Of a stretch of 64,000 nt of DNA, positions 1-9,200 are shown piece after piece (positions within the stretch are counted from its first letter, which is position 1; each line of letters opens with the position of its first letter). The notes under the pieces are model-generated. The model made no database searches and was not told where the DNA came from. It worked only from the letters and a program-made list of their open reading frames with translations. The translations under genes were made by a program, and so were the position numbers. Where the stretch lies: assembly GCF_009789235.1 (NCBI RefSeq), contig NZ_WSTB01000002.1, positions 620,001 through 684,000 on the forward strand, given 5' to 3'. The stretch is from Flavobacterium hydrocarbonoxydans (GTDB lineage: Bacteria > Bacteroidota > Bacteroidia > Flavobacteriales > Flavobacteriaceae).

Positions 1-199
1 AGCTCCTTAGTTTGTAGAGTAAGCTTGGTAGTTTAGTGAGTAAGCTTCGTAATTTGTAGAATAGGCTTGGTAGTTTAGAGAATGAGCTCCGTACTTTGTA
101 GAGTAAGCTTGGTAGTTTAGTGAGTAAGCTCCGTAGTTTAGAGAATGAGCTTCGTAATTTGTAGAGTAAGCCTCGTAGTTTAGAGAATAGCCTTGGTAG
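1..199. repeat. 21-nt tandem repeat array
   Basis: About nine and a half copies of a 21-nt unit run head to tail from the left window edge to about 199. They alternate between variants such as AGCTTGGTAGTTTAG and AGCTCCGTACTTTGTAGAG. The array probably continues to the left. Because 21 is a multiple of three, the minus strand stays open as heptapeptides like LYKLRSL. An ATG at 242-244 (minus) opens a frame of at least 81 codons that leaves the window. It has low-complexity composition and no recognised domain, so I treat it as a possible but unproven coding tail and call the array a DNA repeat. Confidence 0.9.
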
Positions 200-350
200 C
201 TGAAAAATTAAATTAATAACCCATTCTAATCCGTGTTTTGGCATAGCCAATCTGCATCATCTGCCGTCCATTGACGGCCAAGATTTGCAAGCTACACAGA
301 TAATCACAAACAGAGCAGCCCATAAAAACAGAAAAGAGTAAGCGTAAAAA
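200..350. other. Intergenic stretch with two small hairpins
   Basis: No convincing gene. It holds the inverted repeats TTGGC-ATA-GCCAA (238-250) and GCCGTC-CATT-GACGGC (263-278), followed by text resembling the 'acagattaatcacaaa' type of intergenic sequence seen elsewhere in the window (around 9950-10060, 21490-21740 and 60660-60705). The function is unknown; it may be degenerate dispersed repeat. Confidence 0.5.
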
Positions 351-376
351 AAGACCTTCAAAGTTGAAGGTCTTTT
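351..376. terminator. Bidirectional rho-independent terminator
   Basis: An 11-bp stem, AAGACCTTCAA (351-361) against TTGAAGGTCTT (364-374), is flanked by an A-run on the left and a T-run on the right. It can therefore end transcription in both directions. It lies 7 bases beyond the dusB stop codon (minus strand). Confidence 0.85.
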
Positions 377-382
377 TATTTT

Positions 383-1375
383 TTATACAAATTCATATCC
401 TGCATAAACCTGTTCGATTTCTTTCATAATAGCAAAAAGATTTTCAGGTTCATCAGTCGTAACGAGTTTTTGTTTGTATTCTTTAAACGAATGGATTCCT
501 TTGAAATAATTCGTATAATGACGACGCATTTCTACAATTCCCAAACGCTCACCTTTCCATTCCATCGACCACATCAAATGATTTCTGGCAGCTTCAACAC
601 GGTCAATAACCGTTGGAGCAGCTAAGTGTTCTCCGGTTGTAAAGAAATGTTTGATCTCGTTAAAAATCCACGGATAACCAATCGCAGCACGGCCAATCAT
701 GATACCGTCAATACCGTATTCGTTTTTATATTTCAATGCTTTTTCAGGACTGTCGATATCGCCATTTCCAAAAATAGGCATGGTAATTCTCGGGTTATTT
801 TTTACACGGGCAATATGCGACCAGTCGGCGTGACCTTTATACATTTGCGCACGGGTTCTGGCATGAATAGTCAAAGCCTGAACGCCAATATCCTGTAGTC
901 TTTCGGCAACTTCATCAATGTTGATGGAATTGTCATCCCAGCCCAGACGTGTTTTTACCGTTACCGGCAAATCAGTACTTCTAATTACGGCTTTCGTCAA
1001 ACGTACCATCAAATCAACATCTTTCAGGACTCCCGCTCCGGCTCCTTTGCAAACTACTTTCTTTACAGGACAGCCAAAATTAATATCCACCAAATCCGGT
1101 TTTACTGTAGAAACAATTTTAGACGAAAGAGCCATAGCTTCTTCATCTCCACCAAATATCTGAATCCCAACCGGGCGTTCGTAATCAAAAATATCGAGCT
1201 TCATCCGACTTTTGATAGCATCACGAATCAATCCTTCCGAAGAAATAAATTCAGAATACATCATGTCAGCGCCATGCGTTTTGCACAAACGGCGAAACGG
1301 AGGGTCGCTCACATCTTCCATCGGAGCCAGTAATAAAGGAAATTCGGGTAATTCTATGTTGCCAATCTTGACCAT
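383..1375 (-). CDS. dusB: tRNA-dihydrouridine synthase (DusB-like)
   Basis: FMN enzyme that reduces specific uridines in the tRNA D-loop to dihydrouridine, in the cytoplasm. The 330-residue product has the TIM-barrel opening LLLAPMEDVSDPPFR (residues 14-28), the catalytic-cysteine motif NFGCPVKKV (Cys102), and the late FMN/phosphate motifs FGNGDI and GIMIGRAAIGYPWIF. It covers the usual family length. I chose the ATG at 1375 (MVKIGN); a frame continues upstream to a TTG at 1393 but adds only six residues. It sits alone between the terminator at 351-376 and the repeat-bearing gap before the pigment cluster. The DusB assignment over other Dus subfamilies is by resemblance. Confidence 0.93.
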   Translation of the reverse strand: MVKIGNIELPEFPLLLAPMEDVSDPPFRRLCKTHGADMMYSEFISSEGLIRDAIKSRMKLDIFDYERPVGIQIFGGDEEAMALSSKIVSTVKPDLVDINFGCPVKKVVCKGAGAGVLKDVDLMVRLTKAVIRSTDLPVTVKTRLGWDDNSINIDEVAERLQDIGVQALTIHARTRAQMYKGHADWSHIARVKNNPRITMPIFGNGDIDSPEKALKYKNEYGIDGIMIGRAAIGYPWIFNEIKHFFTTGEHLAAPTVIDRVEAARNHLMWSMEWKGERLGIVEMRRHYTNYFKGIHSFKEYKQKLVTTDEPENLFAIMKEIEQVYAGYEFV

Positions 1376-1453
1376 CTTCACTATTTTGTGCAAAATTACA
1401 ACATTTAGTTTAAATCACAGCAAAACATTAAAGGCTTGATTTAGAGCTAGATC

Positions 1454-1680
1454 TTTTTTCACCATATAAGTCATTTAAGTTCATTTAATAACGTATTGAT
1501 TTCGTAATCTTTATATGGACTTATATAAGTGCATTTAATAAAACGAACGATTAACACAAACCTTAATATGAACTTAAATGACTTATGTGGTAAATTTCTC
1601 ACCATATAAGTCATTTAAGTTTCTGTAAAAACTTTGCGCAAAGCTGTAATGAACTTATATTACTTATATGGTGAAAAAAG
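1454..1680. repeat. Nested inverted repeats (four arms of one palindromic element)
   Basis: The gap 1376-1682 holds no gene but four related arms. The CACCATATAAGTCATTTAAG form starts near 1460 and again near 1600. Its inverted counterparts are ACTTAAATGACTTATGTGGT (about 1571-1590) and ACTTATATTACTTATATGGT (about 1653-1672). Outer and inner arms can pair into nested hairpins, and a weaker partial arm lies near 1511-1540. It looks like a dispersed flavobacterial intergenic palindrome and may act as a transcript 3' end for the gene ending at 1683. Confidence 0.75.
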
Positions 1681-1682
1681 CG

Positions 1683-2981
1683 TTATAGGTTTGTTTTTCG
1701 GTAATCAAAAAAGCGAATTGGTTTTCTACTCATCGGATTAAAAACCAAAGGATTCAAAGTTTCTTTTGAAGCGAATTCTATCTTTGGCGTAACACGCAAT
1801 TTGGCTCTAAAGTGATCTTTGATTTGGCTTAACAATTCAGGCGATTGGTTTTTTGCTGCAATCTTAATCAGGATTTCATCAGTACCTAAATCGTTGGTCG
1901 AGATTTCGATGATATGATTTTCGATCGCATCAAAATCACTCAGCACATCATTCATTGCTGGCGGATAAAGTGTAGTTCCTTTGTATTTGATCATTTGTTT
2001 TTTACGGCCAATAACGGGACCAACACGCAGCGTATTTCTTCCGCAGGCGCAGGGACTGGTGTGCAATTGTACAATATCTCCGGTTTTGAACCGTAGTAGA
2101 GGCATGGCTTCAATGCCTAAAGTGGTAAACGTTAGTTCACCCGCTTCACCCTCTTTTACCGGATTATTGTTTTCGTCCAAAACTTCTGTAATAATCAATT
2201 CCGGATGATGATGTCCTCCAATTCCGTGTTCACATTCGGTAAAAGCGGTACTCATTTCGGTAGAAGCATAGGTCGAGAATAATTGGATGTTCCATTTCTC
2301 AGTGATTTTTTTGGATAAGGTATTCATCGAAAAATCCTGGTTTCGGAGTGATTCTCCAATACAAATGGCACCTTTTATACTCGAATGGTTATAATCGATT
2401 CCGTGTGCTTCGGCGTATTCAATTAATTTCAATAAAAAAGAAGGAACCGTAATTAAGTACGACGGTTTGTATTTCAGGATAGAATCCCACTGCAATTCCG
2501 GAATTCCTGCTCCTACGCGAATGACACCCACTTTCAGTTTTCGAAGACCCAGAAAATAAGCCAGACCGGCCATAAATTTCCTGTCGATTGTCGTCATCAG
2601 TTGTACGACGTCACCTTCGGCTATTCCGGCACAGGCAAAGGAAATCGCTTCGTTATAAGCCAGTCGGTCTAAATCCGAATCGGTTAAACCAAAGGTTACA
2701 GGATCGCCCAAAGTTCCTGAAGTAGAAGCATAATCGATGATTTTATGCTGCGGTACACACAAAAAATCATCATTAAATTGCTGTAAATCTTCTTTGGTGG
2801 TAACCGGTAAATGCTGTAAATCTTCGAGTGTTTTTATTTGGGATAAATCAATATTTCTTCCGGCAAAAAGCCTTTTATAAAAAGGAGAATTTTGACTGAT
2901 ATAGCTTAAAAGTTCTGCTAATTTTTGCTCTTGAAAAATTTTAATGTTTTCTAAAGAATCTTTTTCTATTGCTGGAATCAT
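1683..2981 (-). CDS. Phenylacetate-CoA ligase-like AMP-dependent acyl/aryl ligase
   Basis: ANL-superfamily enzyme of the PaaK type that activates a carboxylate as acyl-AMP and transfers it to CoA or an acyl carrier protein. The nucleotide-binding loop STSGTLGDP is near residue 86. Later motifs are LRFKTGDIV and the C-terminal hinge region GRKKQMIKYKG. The length of 432 is typical of PaaK. It is the last gene of the minus-strand pigment cluster. Its ATG overlaps the upstream gene's stop as ATGA (2978-2981), implying coupled translation. In this context the likely substrate is 4-coumarate from the ammonia-lyase at 34630-36150, giving the aryl starter for the polyene; that is inference. Confidence 0.82.
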   Translation of the reverse strand: MIPAIEKDSLENIKIFQEQKLAELLSYISQNSPFYKRLFAGRNIDLSQIKTLEDLQHLPVTTKEDLQQFNDDFLCVPQHKIIDYASTSGTLGDPVTFGLTDSDLDRLAYNEAISFACAGIAEGDVVQLMTTIDRKFMAGLAYFLGLRKLKVGVIRVGAGIPELQWDSILKYKPSYLITVPSFLLKLIEYAEAHGIDYNHSSIKGAICIGESLRNQDFSMNTLSKKITEKWNIQLFSTYASTEMSTAFTECEHGIGGHHHPELIITEVLDENNNPVKEGEAGELTFTTLGIEAMPLLRFKTGDIVQLHTSPCACGRNTLRVGPVIGRKKQMIKYKGTTLYPPAMNDVLSDFDAIENHIIEISTNDLGTDEILIKIAAKNQSPELLSQIKDHFRAKLRVTPKIEFASKETLNPLVFNPMSRKPIRFFDYRKTNL

Positions 2982-4645
2982 TGTAATTTTCTTTTGATTT
3001 TTTCTAAATATTTTTCAATTGCTTTTTTCTCAGGAGCAGTTGTAATTTCTTTAGTGAGTGCTTTTTCAAAATGGTTTTGCGCCAGTTGAAATTGCTTTTG
3101 TTGATAAAAGTACAATCCTGTTTTGTAATACACAACCCAATAATCAGGGTTTAGAGATTGATAATTTTGAATAAAATCAGTTGTTATTTCGGATTTGTTT
3201 TTCAAAAATACATCTATTTTACGGTCTTCGATTTTAAATTTCTGATAGTTTTGAAATGCAGCCGTTTCTAAAAAAGGATCTTTCGGGATATTCATATTTT
3301 CTTGTTCCAATGAAACATCCGAAGCAGCTTTTTTTTCTTTAAAAATTGAATCTAAATTGTAACACACAAATTCTCCTAGCTGATAGGGATTTGCAGACAC
3401 CCAAACCAGTTTTTCCTTAGGTTTAAAAATAATACCGTGATGTGCCATGAGTTGATTCAGGGCTTTTTCATTGCCATAACCTAAATGGATGTTTTGTAAA
3501 CCTTCTCTATTTCGAAGAATTCCTGCCGCAATTTCAGGATTTATTTTTGGGTTTTCGGCAAAAAGTTCTTCCATCCGGTCGAAACGATATTTAGAATGGC
3601 TATTGGTAATTTGCAATTGATTGCGTTCATCATTTTTAAAAGCGTCACTCTGAAAATGATTCGAACAAATCAATTGATTACTGTTTGGAGTATCAAAAAC
3701 GGCTATTTTTTTAGGCGAAACTTCAATTAAAACCGCTTTATTATCCTGAGCGCTTCCGACCATAATTGATTCGGAAACAAAAACGTTTCTCTTTTTTACA
3801 ATCGAAACCGCTTCTTCAATATTCTGAGCGTGTTGTAAAATTTCTCGTGTCAGGATCGAAATTGGGGTTTTGGCAATCAAAGGGATTTTTGATTTTCCGG
3901 CATTAATGGTGACCGTAAGACCTTCCTTGTTCATTCCGGAAACGGCTCCAATCATACCTGGCCAGGTTACCATCATAAACGGAATTCCCTCTTTTGGATT
4001 GATAAAGGCAACCGTTTTATTTTCTGCGAAAGCATCATTCACATAAAAATCAAAATTACGTCCGAGAATTAAATTTCCATCGGCTGCTTTTTCTCCCCAG
4101 GCCGCAAAAGACGAACAGCCTACCAAAGCCAAATCCTGCAGGGCATGACCAATATCGTGTGCACCGTGCAAATATAAAGTTCTTAAATAGCGGGGCGCAA
4201 TGTTATCAAAATTTGGAGAGCTGAATTGCGAAACACCATAAATCTCGGTTTGATATTCATCAGGAACATTGAGATATAGTTTTCGGTTGTACCATTTAAG
4301 AAAATTCCGAAGCAGTTTTTGTTTGAATTTTGAAGGGACAATATCTTCAATTTTGGAAAAAAATATCTGCTCCTGATTTTTTAAAAGAGAATCAGTCAGT
4401 ACGCCTGTTGTGAGTCCAATTTGTAACGGGTCGCCTTCGACATACAATTCCCAAAGACCTTGTTTGTTTTTCAAAAATGAATTATTTCCAGAAGTAAAAA
4501 CAGTATCCGAAAGTTTTTTTATCGTGGGTTGCGTGGCATCATAAAGAGAAATATCAGGCTGATGCTGCAAAGATTTTGAGGTTCCGCAGGAAATAAAAAT
4601 CAGTAAAAAACCGACAACAGTAAATAAAATAATTCGGTTTTTCAT
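2978..4645 (-). CDS. Lipoprotein of the C45 autoproteolytic acyltransferase/hydrolase family
   Basis: 555 residues with a signal peptide and lipobox ending LLIFISC (Cys20), so probably a membrane-anchored lipoprotein. The middle part resembles the NTN-fold penicillin acyltransferase / C45 family: LVGCSSFAAWG supplies the candidate nucleophile Cys177, followed by LGRNFDF and an AVSGMNKEGLTV stretch. The C-terminus (about 440-555) looks like a TPR-type helical tail. Members of this family self-cleave before the nucleophilic Cys and transfer or hydrolyse acyl groups. The position inside the flexirubin cluster suggests acyl transfer to, or release from, the pigment at the cell envelope. The substrate is unknown. 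Confidence 0.78.
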   Translation of the reverse strand: MKNRIILFTVVGFLLIFISCGTSKSLQHQPDISLYDATQPTIKKLSDTVFTSGNNSFLKNKQGLWELYVEGDPLQIGLTTGVLTDSLLKNQEQIFFSKIEDIVPSKFKQKLLRNFLKWYNRKLYLNVPDEYQTEIYGVSQFSSPNFDNIAPRYLRTLYLHGAHDIGHALQDLALVGCSSFAAWGEKAADGNLILGRNFDFYVNDAFAENKTVAFINPKEGIPFMMVTWPGMIGAVSGMNKEGLTVTINAGKSKIPLIAKTPISILTREILQHAQNIEEAVSIVKKRNVFVSESIMVGSAQDNKAVLIEVSPKKIAVFDTPNSNQLICSNHFQSDAFKNDERNQLQITNSHSKYRFDRMEELFAENPKINPEIAAGILRNREGLQNIHLGYGNEKALNQLMAHHGIIFKPKEKLVWVSANPYQLGEFVCYNLDSIFKEKKAASDVSLEQENMNIPKDPFLETAAFQNYQKFKIEDRKIDVFLKNKSEITTDFIQNYQSLNPDYWVVYYKTGLYFYQQKQFQLAQNHFEKALTKEITTAPEKKAIEKYLEKIKRKLQ

Positions 4646-4651
4646 ACGCTT

Positions 4652-6169
4652 TTATTCAGAGGCCTGATTGATTTTAGTAACTAAATATTCTTTTCCAAGA
4701 ATTTCAGAACAGGTTACAACCGCACCAATTGTTACACCCAAAACGCCGTGCATGTTAATGCCCTGACCGGTTAGGTACAAGTTATCTAATTTGGTTTTTG
4801 GAGCGATAAATGTTTTCATCGGGTTGTTGGAATCTTTTACATAGCCGTACATATTGCCATTGTGACCGCCAATATAATCCCGATACGAAAGCGGTGTTGA
4901 AGTATGTATGGATTGAATGCAGTCTTTAATTCCGGGAAATTTATGTTCAATTTCGTTTAAAAAACGTTCCGCTTTTCGCGATTTAAATTCATCATAACTT
5001 TCGCCACGGTCATTTTTTTCAGCCGTGGTATTAAATGTTTCTGCCCAGGGATTCAGGTCCTCAAATTTCATGTAGGTAATAAACGTCATTCCATCTGCCC
5101 ATTCTTCTTCTTTTTTCGAAGCATTCATAGAAGCCATATAGGCTTTTGGCCAGGAATTTTCGTCGTACTCATGAGCCGTCCAAACATCGGTACTATTTTT
5201 AAAATGATAGTAATTATGATTGAGGTATTTAAAGGTTTTGGGCTTAAAAACAATATAAAGACTAAAGGCCGAAATGACGCCTTCGAGACTTTGAATCCTG
5301 CTGTAAAAAGATTTTCTGAAGTTCTCTTCGCCCACCATTTTCAAAGTAGTTTTAGGCTCAATATTCGAAATGAAATATTGGGCATCAACCTGAGTCCCAT
5401 CTTTCATTTTTGCAGTAGTGACCTTATTGTTATCTACACTAAAATTAATGACTTCTTTGTACTTATAAAATTCTCCACCGTGTTTTTTAAGCTGTTTCAA
5501 AAGCTGTTTTGTAATCTGACTACCGCCATTGATGCAGCGCCAGGAGCTCTGAATATAAGAGTTTACAGAAAGTGCGTGAACATAAAAAGGCGATTTGTCT
5601 TCGATTCCGGCATATAAAAAATTAGAACCTGCCAATACGGCTCTCAGCTTTTCGTTTTGGGTAAACTGGTCAATGGTTTCTTTTGCATTTAAGGTCAAAA
5701 TTTCGCTGTCGTATTTGCCTTCCCATTGTAAATTATACAACGGAAAAGAATCGCAGGTTGCTTTTACTTTTTCGCAGTAATTTTCGATTGCTTTTTTTTC
5801 TTCAGGAAAATAGGGCACCAATTGATTTACAAAATTTTCATAACCCTGCGCATGCGGATATTCTATATTCTGATCTTCAAACGAAATGATATCAAAGCTA
5901 TTTTCGTCCATTTTTTTTAATTTTAAATGGTCAATAATGCCTAAATATTTAAAGTATTTGTACAAATTTTGTCCTTCGCTTAATCCTCCGATATAATGAA
6001 TTCCGGTATCAAAAATGGTTTTATCACGTACAAAGGTTTGCAAATTTCCGCCATACTGATTGTTTTTTTCGAGCACACAAACGCTGTAGCCTTCCTTCGC
6101 CAAAATAATTGCCGAAACCAGGCCGCCTAATCCGCTACCAACAATGACTACATCGTATTGCTCTTTCAT
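4652..6169 (-). CDS. CrtI/CrtISO-like FAD-dependent oxidoreductase
   Basis: 505-residue flavoprotein with an N-terminal dinucleotide-binding motif GSGLGGLVSAIILAKEG (residues 11-27) and the family's C-terminal FAD motif in YLTGQGINMHGVLGVTIGA. This family includes phytoene desaturase, carotene isomerase and retinol saturase, all acting on conjugated chains. Here it probably modifies the polyene or aryl part of flexirubin; the exact reaction cannot be read from the sequence. It lies 6 bases upstream of the C45 lipoprotein in the same transcript. A paralogue is at 28621-30261, so the cluster carries two such enzymes. Confidence 0.85.
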   Translation of the reverse strand: MKEQYDVVIVGSGLGGLVSAIILAKEGYSVCVLEKNNQYGGNLQTFVRDKTIFDTGIHYIGGLSEGQNLYKYFKYLGIIDHLKLKKMDENSFDIISFEDQNIEYPHAQGYENFVNQLVPYFPEEKKAIENYCEKVKATCDSFPLYNLQWEGKYDSEILTLNAKETIDQFTQNEKLRAVLAGSNFLYAGIEDKSPFYVHALSVNSYIQSSWRCINGGSQITKQLLKQLKKHGGEFYKYKEVINFSVDNNKVTTAKMKDGTQVDAQYFISNIEPKTTLKMVGEENFRKSFYSRIQSLEGVISAFSLYIVFKPKTFKYLNHNYYHFKNSTDVWTAHEYDENSWPKAYMASMNASKKEEEWADGMTFITYMKFEDLNPWAETFNTTAEKNDRGESYDEFKSRKAERFLNEIEHKFPGIKDCIQSIHTSTPLSYRDYIGGHNGNMYGYVKDSNNPMKTFIAPKTKLDNLYLTGQGINMHGVLGVTIGAVVTCSEILGKEYLVTKINQASE

Positions 6170-6194
6170 TTTAATTTTATTCTTTTTTGGAGAA

Positions 6195-6227
6195 AGACCT
6201 AAGAGGTTTCAAAAACCTGTCAGGTCT
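6195..6227. repeat. Nested palindrome of the AGGTTT/AAACCT type
   Basis: AGACCT-aag-AGGTTT-caa-AAACCT-gtc-AGGTCT, a doubly nested inverted repeat between two cluster genes (6170-6238). It resembles the CAAGGTTT...AAACCTTG palindromes at 21433-21460, 21567-21594 and 21666-21693. It is probably a dispersed intergenic hairpin. Confidence 0.7.
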
Positions 6228-6238
6228 GCAATCAGTAT

Positions 6239-9200
6239 TTATTTTTTATTTAGTACCATAATTTGATTTTCTTCCGAAGAAATTTCAAAACCAAAGTTAA
6301 CCAATGTGTCTTTCAAACCCGTGCTGTTTATCAAAATAACATTCGAAGTAATCGAAATAATTTTTTCTAAATCGGTTTTATAATCTTCACCAGAAATTAA
6401 AACCACCTCATATTGATTTTGCAAAACCGAATCAAGGTTTTCAAAATAAGTAATCTTTCTTTTTTTAGCAATATAATTGGTTTTAGCAACTGCTAATTTT
6501 TCTTCATCACTAGTATAAGAATCTATTTTTCTTTGTGGTTCCTGCAAAGTTAACAATAAGTCCAGTTGTCCGTAATCATTAGCTAAATGCAATATTTTGG
6601 CTTTCGCCGAAAGGTGCCTGTTCAAACGATGGTAAATTTCCAGATTCGAGTTAATATTGCTTTTTATGTTTTTAACGATTTCAATTTCTTTATAGTCATA
6701 ACTGTTGATGAGCATTTTTTTGAAATACTCAGGGCCTTCAAGTTTTTGGCGTATGGTATGATATTCGGCTTTAAAGAAGGCACTTAATTGTTTGGTTCTT
6801 TCGGTATAATTTTTCCCAAAAGAATGATTTTCGGGTGTAATTCTTTCTAAAATAGAAACGGTGATGGCACTGTCGTAAATGATAAAATCTCCTTTTGGCA
6901 GTGCTTCCGATGTACCGTGAATAATGATCGGAATAATATCTAAATTAAAATGTTCTGCCAGATAAAAAGCGCCTTTATGAAAACGCTTGATCTGATTGCT
7001 TTCAGAACGGGTTCCTTCCGGGAAAATCATTAACGAATAGCCTTCCTCAATTTTTTGACGCAGATGTTCAATACCGCCTTCCAGCCCTTCAGAAACCGGA
7101 TAGAATCCCGCTTTACGAACCGTAGCACCAAAAACAGGAGAATTATAAACCCAGTCACTTACCAGATAAATGATTTTCGGGCTTAACATGCCGACAGCTA
7201 AAATATCTAAAAAGGAAGAATGATTGGCAATGATGACGGCCGGTTTTTCAAATTTTTCCTGATGAATATTGATTACTTTTTTAGTTACAAAAGGATTGGA
7301 ATACAATACCGATTTCATGAATTTTGAGATGAAATAACGAAAGCCTTTCATTTTAGTTTTTTCATTCAGCGGTAAAACCGGCATAATGATCAAGCTGAAT
7401 AAAGACATTAAAACACCTCCTAAACCATAATAGAAAAAAGACACTACACCATGCAGAAAAGAGCGTAATTGAAACGGTGCTTTGCCATTCTTCGGCCTGT
7501 TTGATAAAAATAATTTAAACAGAATCGGGTAGAAAATAAAGGTAATAATCAGTGCCGCAAAAACTCCAATCAACGAAACCGAAGAAATAGAAGTCAGTGC
7601 AGGATGTTCTGCAAAAATCATGGCGCCAATTCCTAAAATAGTGGTGATTACCGCGAGAATAATAGAGGTTCTGTAAATGGCAATTTCGTTCTTTCCGTTG
7701 GTATATTCTTTTTGTAAAGCGCTGGTCATAAAAATACTAAAATCAACTCCATGGCCAAAAATAAGCGTGCAGACAATCATACTGAAAATATTCATCTGAA
7801 TGCCAAAAATGCCCATAATTCCGGCTGTTACAATTCCGGTTAAGGCAATCGGGATACAGCTTACGATTACCAATTCGATTCTTCGGAAGAAGAAAAATAA
7901 AATCAGAATTACGGCAATAAACGAATAATTAACCAGCGAATTAAAATCGGTTTTTAAAGTGCTGAAAAATGTTTCGTTCATTTGCTGACGGTCAATCGCA
8001 ATTAAATTTGGTTTGGCTTCCGCCGATTTTACAAACGCATCACGTTGTTGCGGCGTTACTTTTACCAAAGTCGAAATCGTGAAAAAACCATTTTTTTGGG
8101 TTACAAATTCGTGCAGTTGCAAAGCCTGAATTTTGAGGTAATCTTCAGCAGAAATTGGTTTAAAATCGGTATTTAAGTGTTCAAAAAAAGCAGTATAAGT
8201 AGTAGGTTTAAAACCTAATTTCGAACCTTCGGAAATCAATTGCGATTGTAGAAATTGCTTTTTGTTGGCATCCCAAAAAGAATTCCATTTTGCAATTTTT
8301 TCTTGCTGTTCCTTTTGCGAAATCATAATGCCTCCAACCGAACTGTAATTTAGAATTTTCTGTTCCTTTTTTTCTTTGGCTAAAGCCGAAAAAAGCCGCG
8401 AGTTTTTCTGTAAAACTTCTTCCATACTGTTTCCGTACGAAGCCAGATAAATGGTTTTGGAGGTCAGACTGGAGCTTTCTTCCAGATCTTTTTCGGCTGC
8501 TTTTATTTCTTTCGGAACAAAATTCAACTGTGATAAATCATTATTAAAACCGACATCATTATATGTAAAAAAGCAAATAATGGTAATCAAAACACAAAAT
8601 CCGATCAGGAATTTATTGTTATGAAAAGAAAAATGTGCCAGTTTATCAATGACATTTTTCTTATGTTCTGTTTCTTTTGGTTTATACAAATGCGGCACAA
8701 TCAAAAGAGAGAAAAAGGCAGACGCCATTACGATTACGGCAGCAAAAATTCCGAGGTCGTTTAAGGCTTCCGATTTTACAAAAAGCAAACATAAAAAAGC
8801 AACAGCAGTTGTAGAACTGCTCATAATCAAAGGCATTGTGATGTCTTTGTATAAGGTTTTAACATCGCTGTTGTGTTTGTAATGCGTCAGAATATGAAGC
8901 GAATAATCAATGGTGATACCTAATAAAATAGAACCAATTCCGAGTGAAATTGCGGAGATTTGTTCTTTTACAAAATACAAAAAGGCAATTGCGAAAAGTG
9001 CTCCAAAAACCGTTGGAAGGAAAATGATGAGCGGAATTAATATTTTTCGATAAAATAAAATCAAAATCAACATCAGCGTAATCATCGCGATGGTTGTCGT
9101 TAAGATAATATCGCTCTTGATTTGATTGGCATTCGCAACCGCAATCAAAGCCGAACCAAAATAACTAATCGAAGTTTTGGTTTTAAATTGGGTATTTAAA

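Noticed and set aside
1..199. Repeat array as a CRISPR
   Set aside because: Units are contiguous 21-mers without spacers, and no cas genes are nearby.
5171..5617. 148-codon plus-strand ORF within the first CrtI-like gene
   Set aside because: Shadow frame of a strongly conserved gene; no family character.
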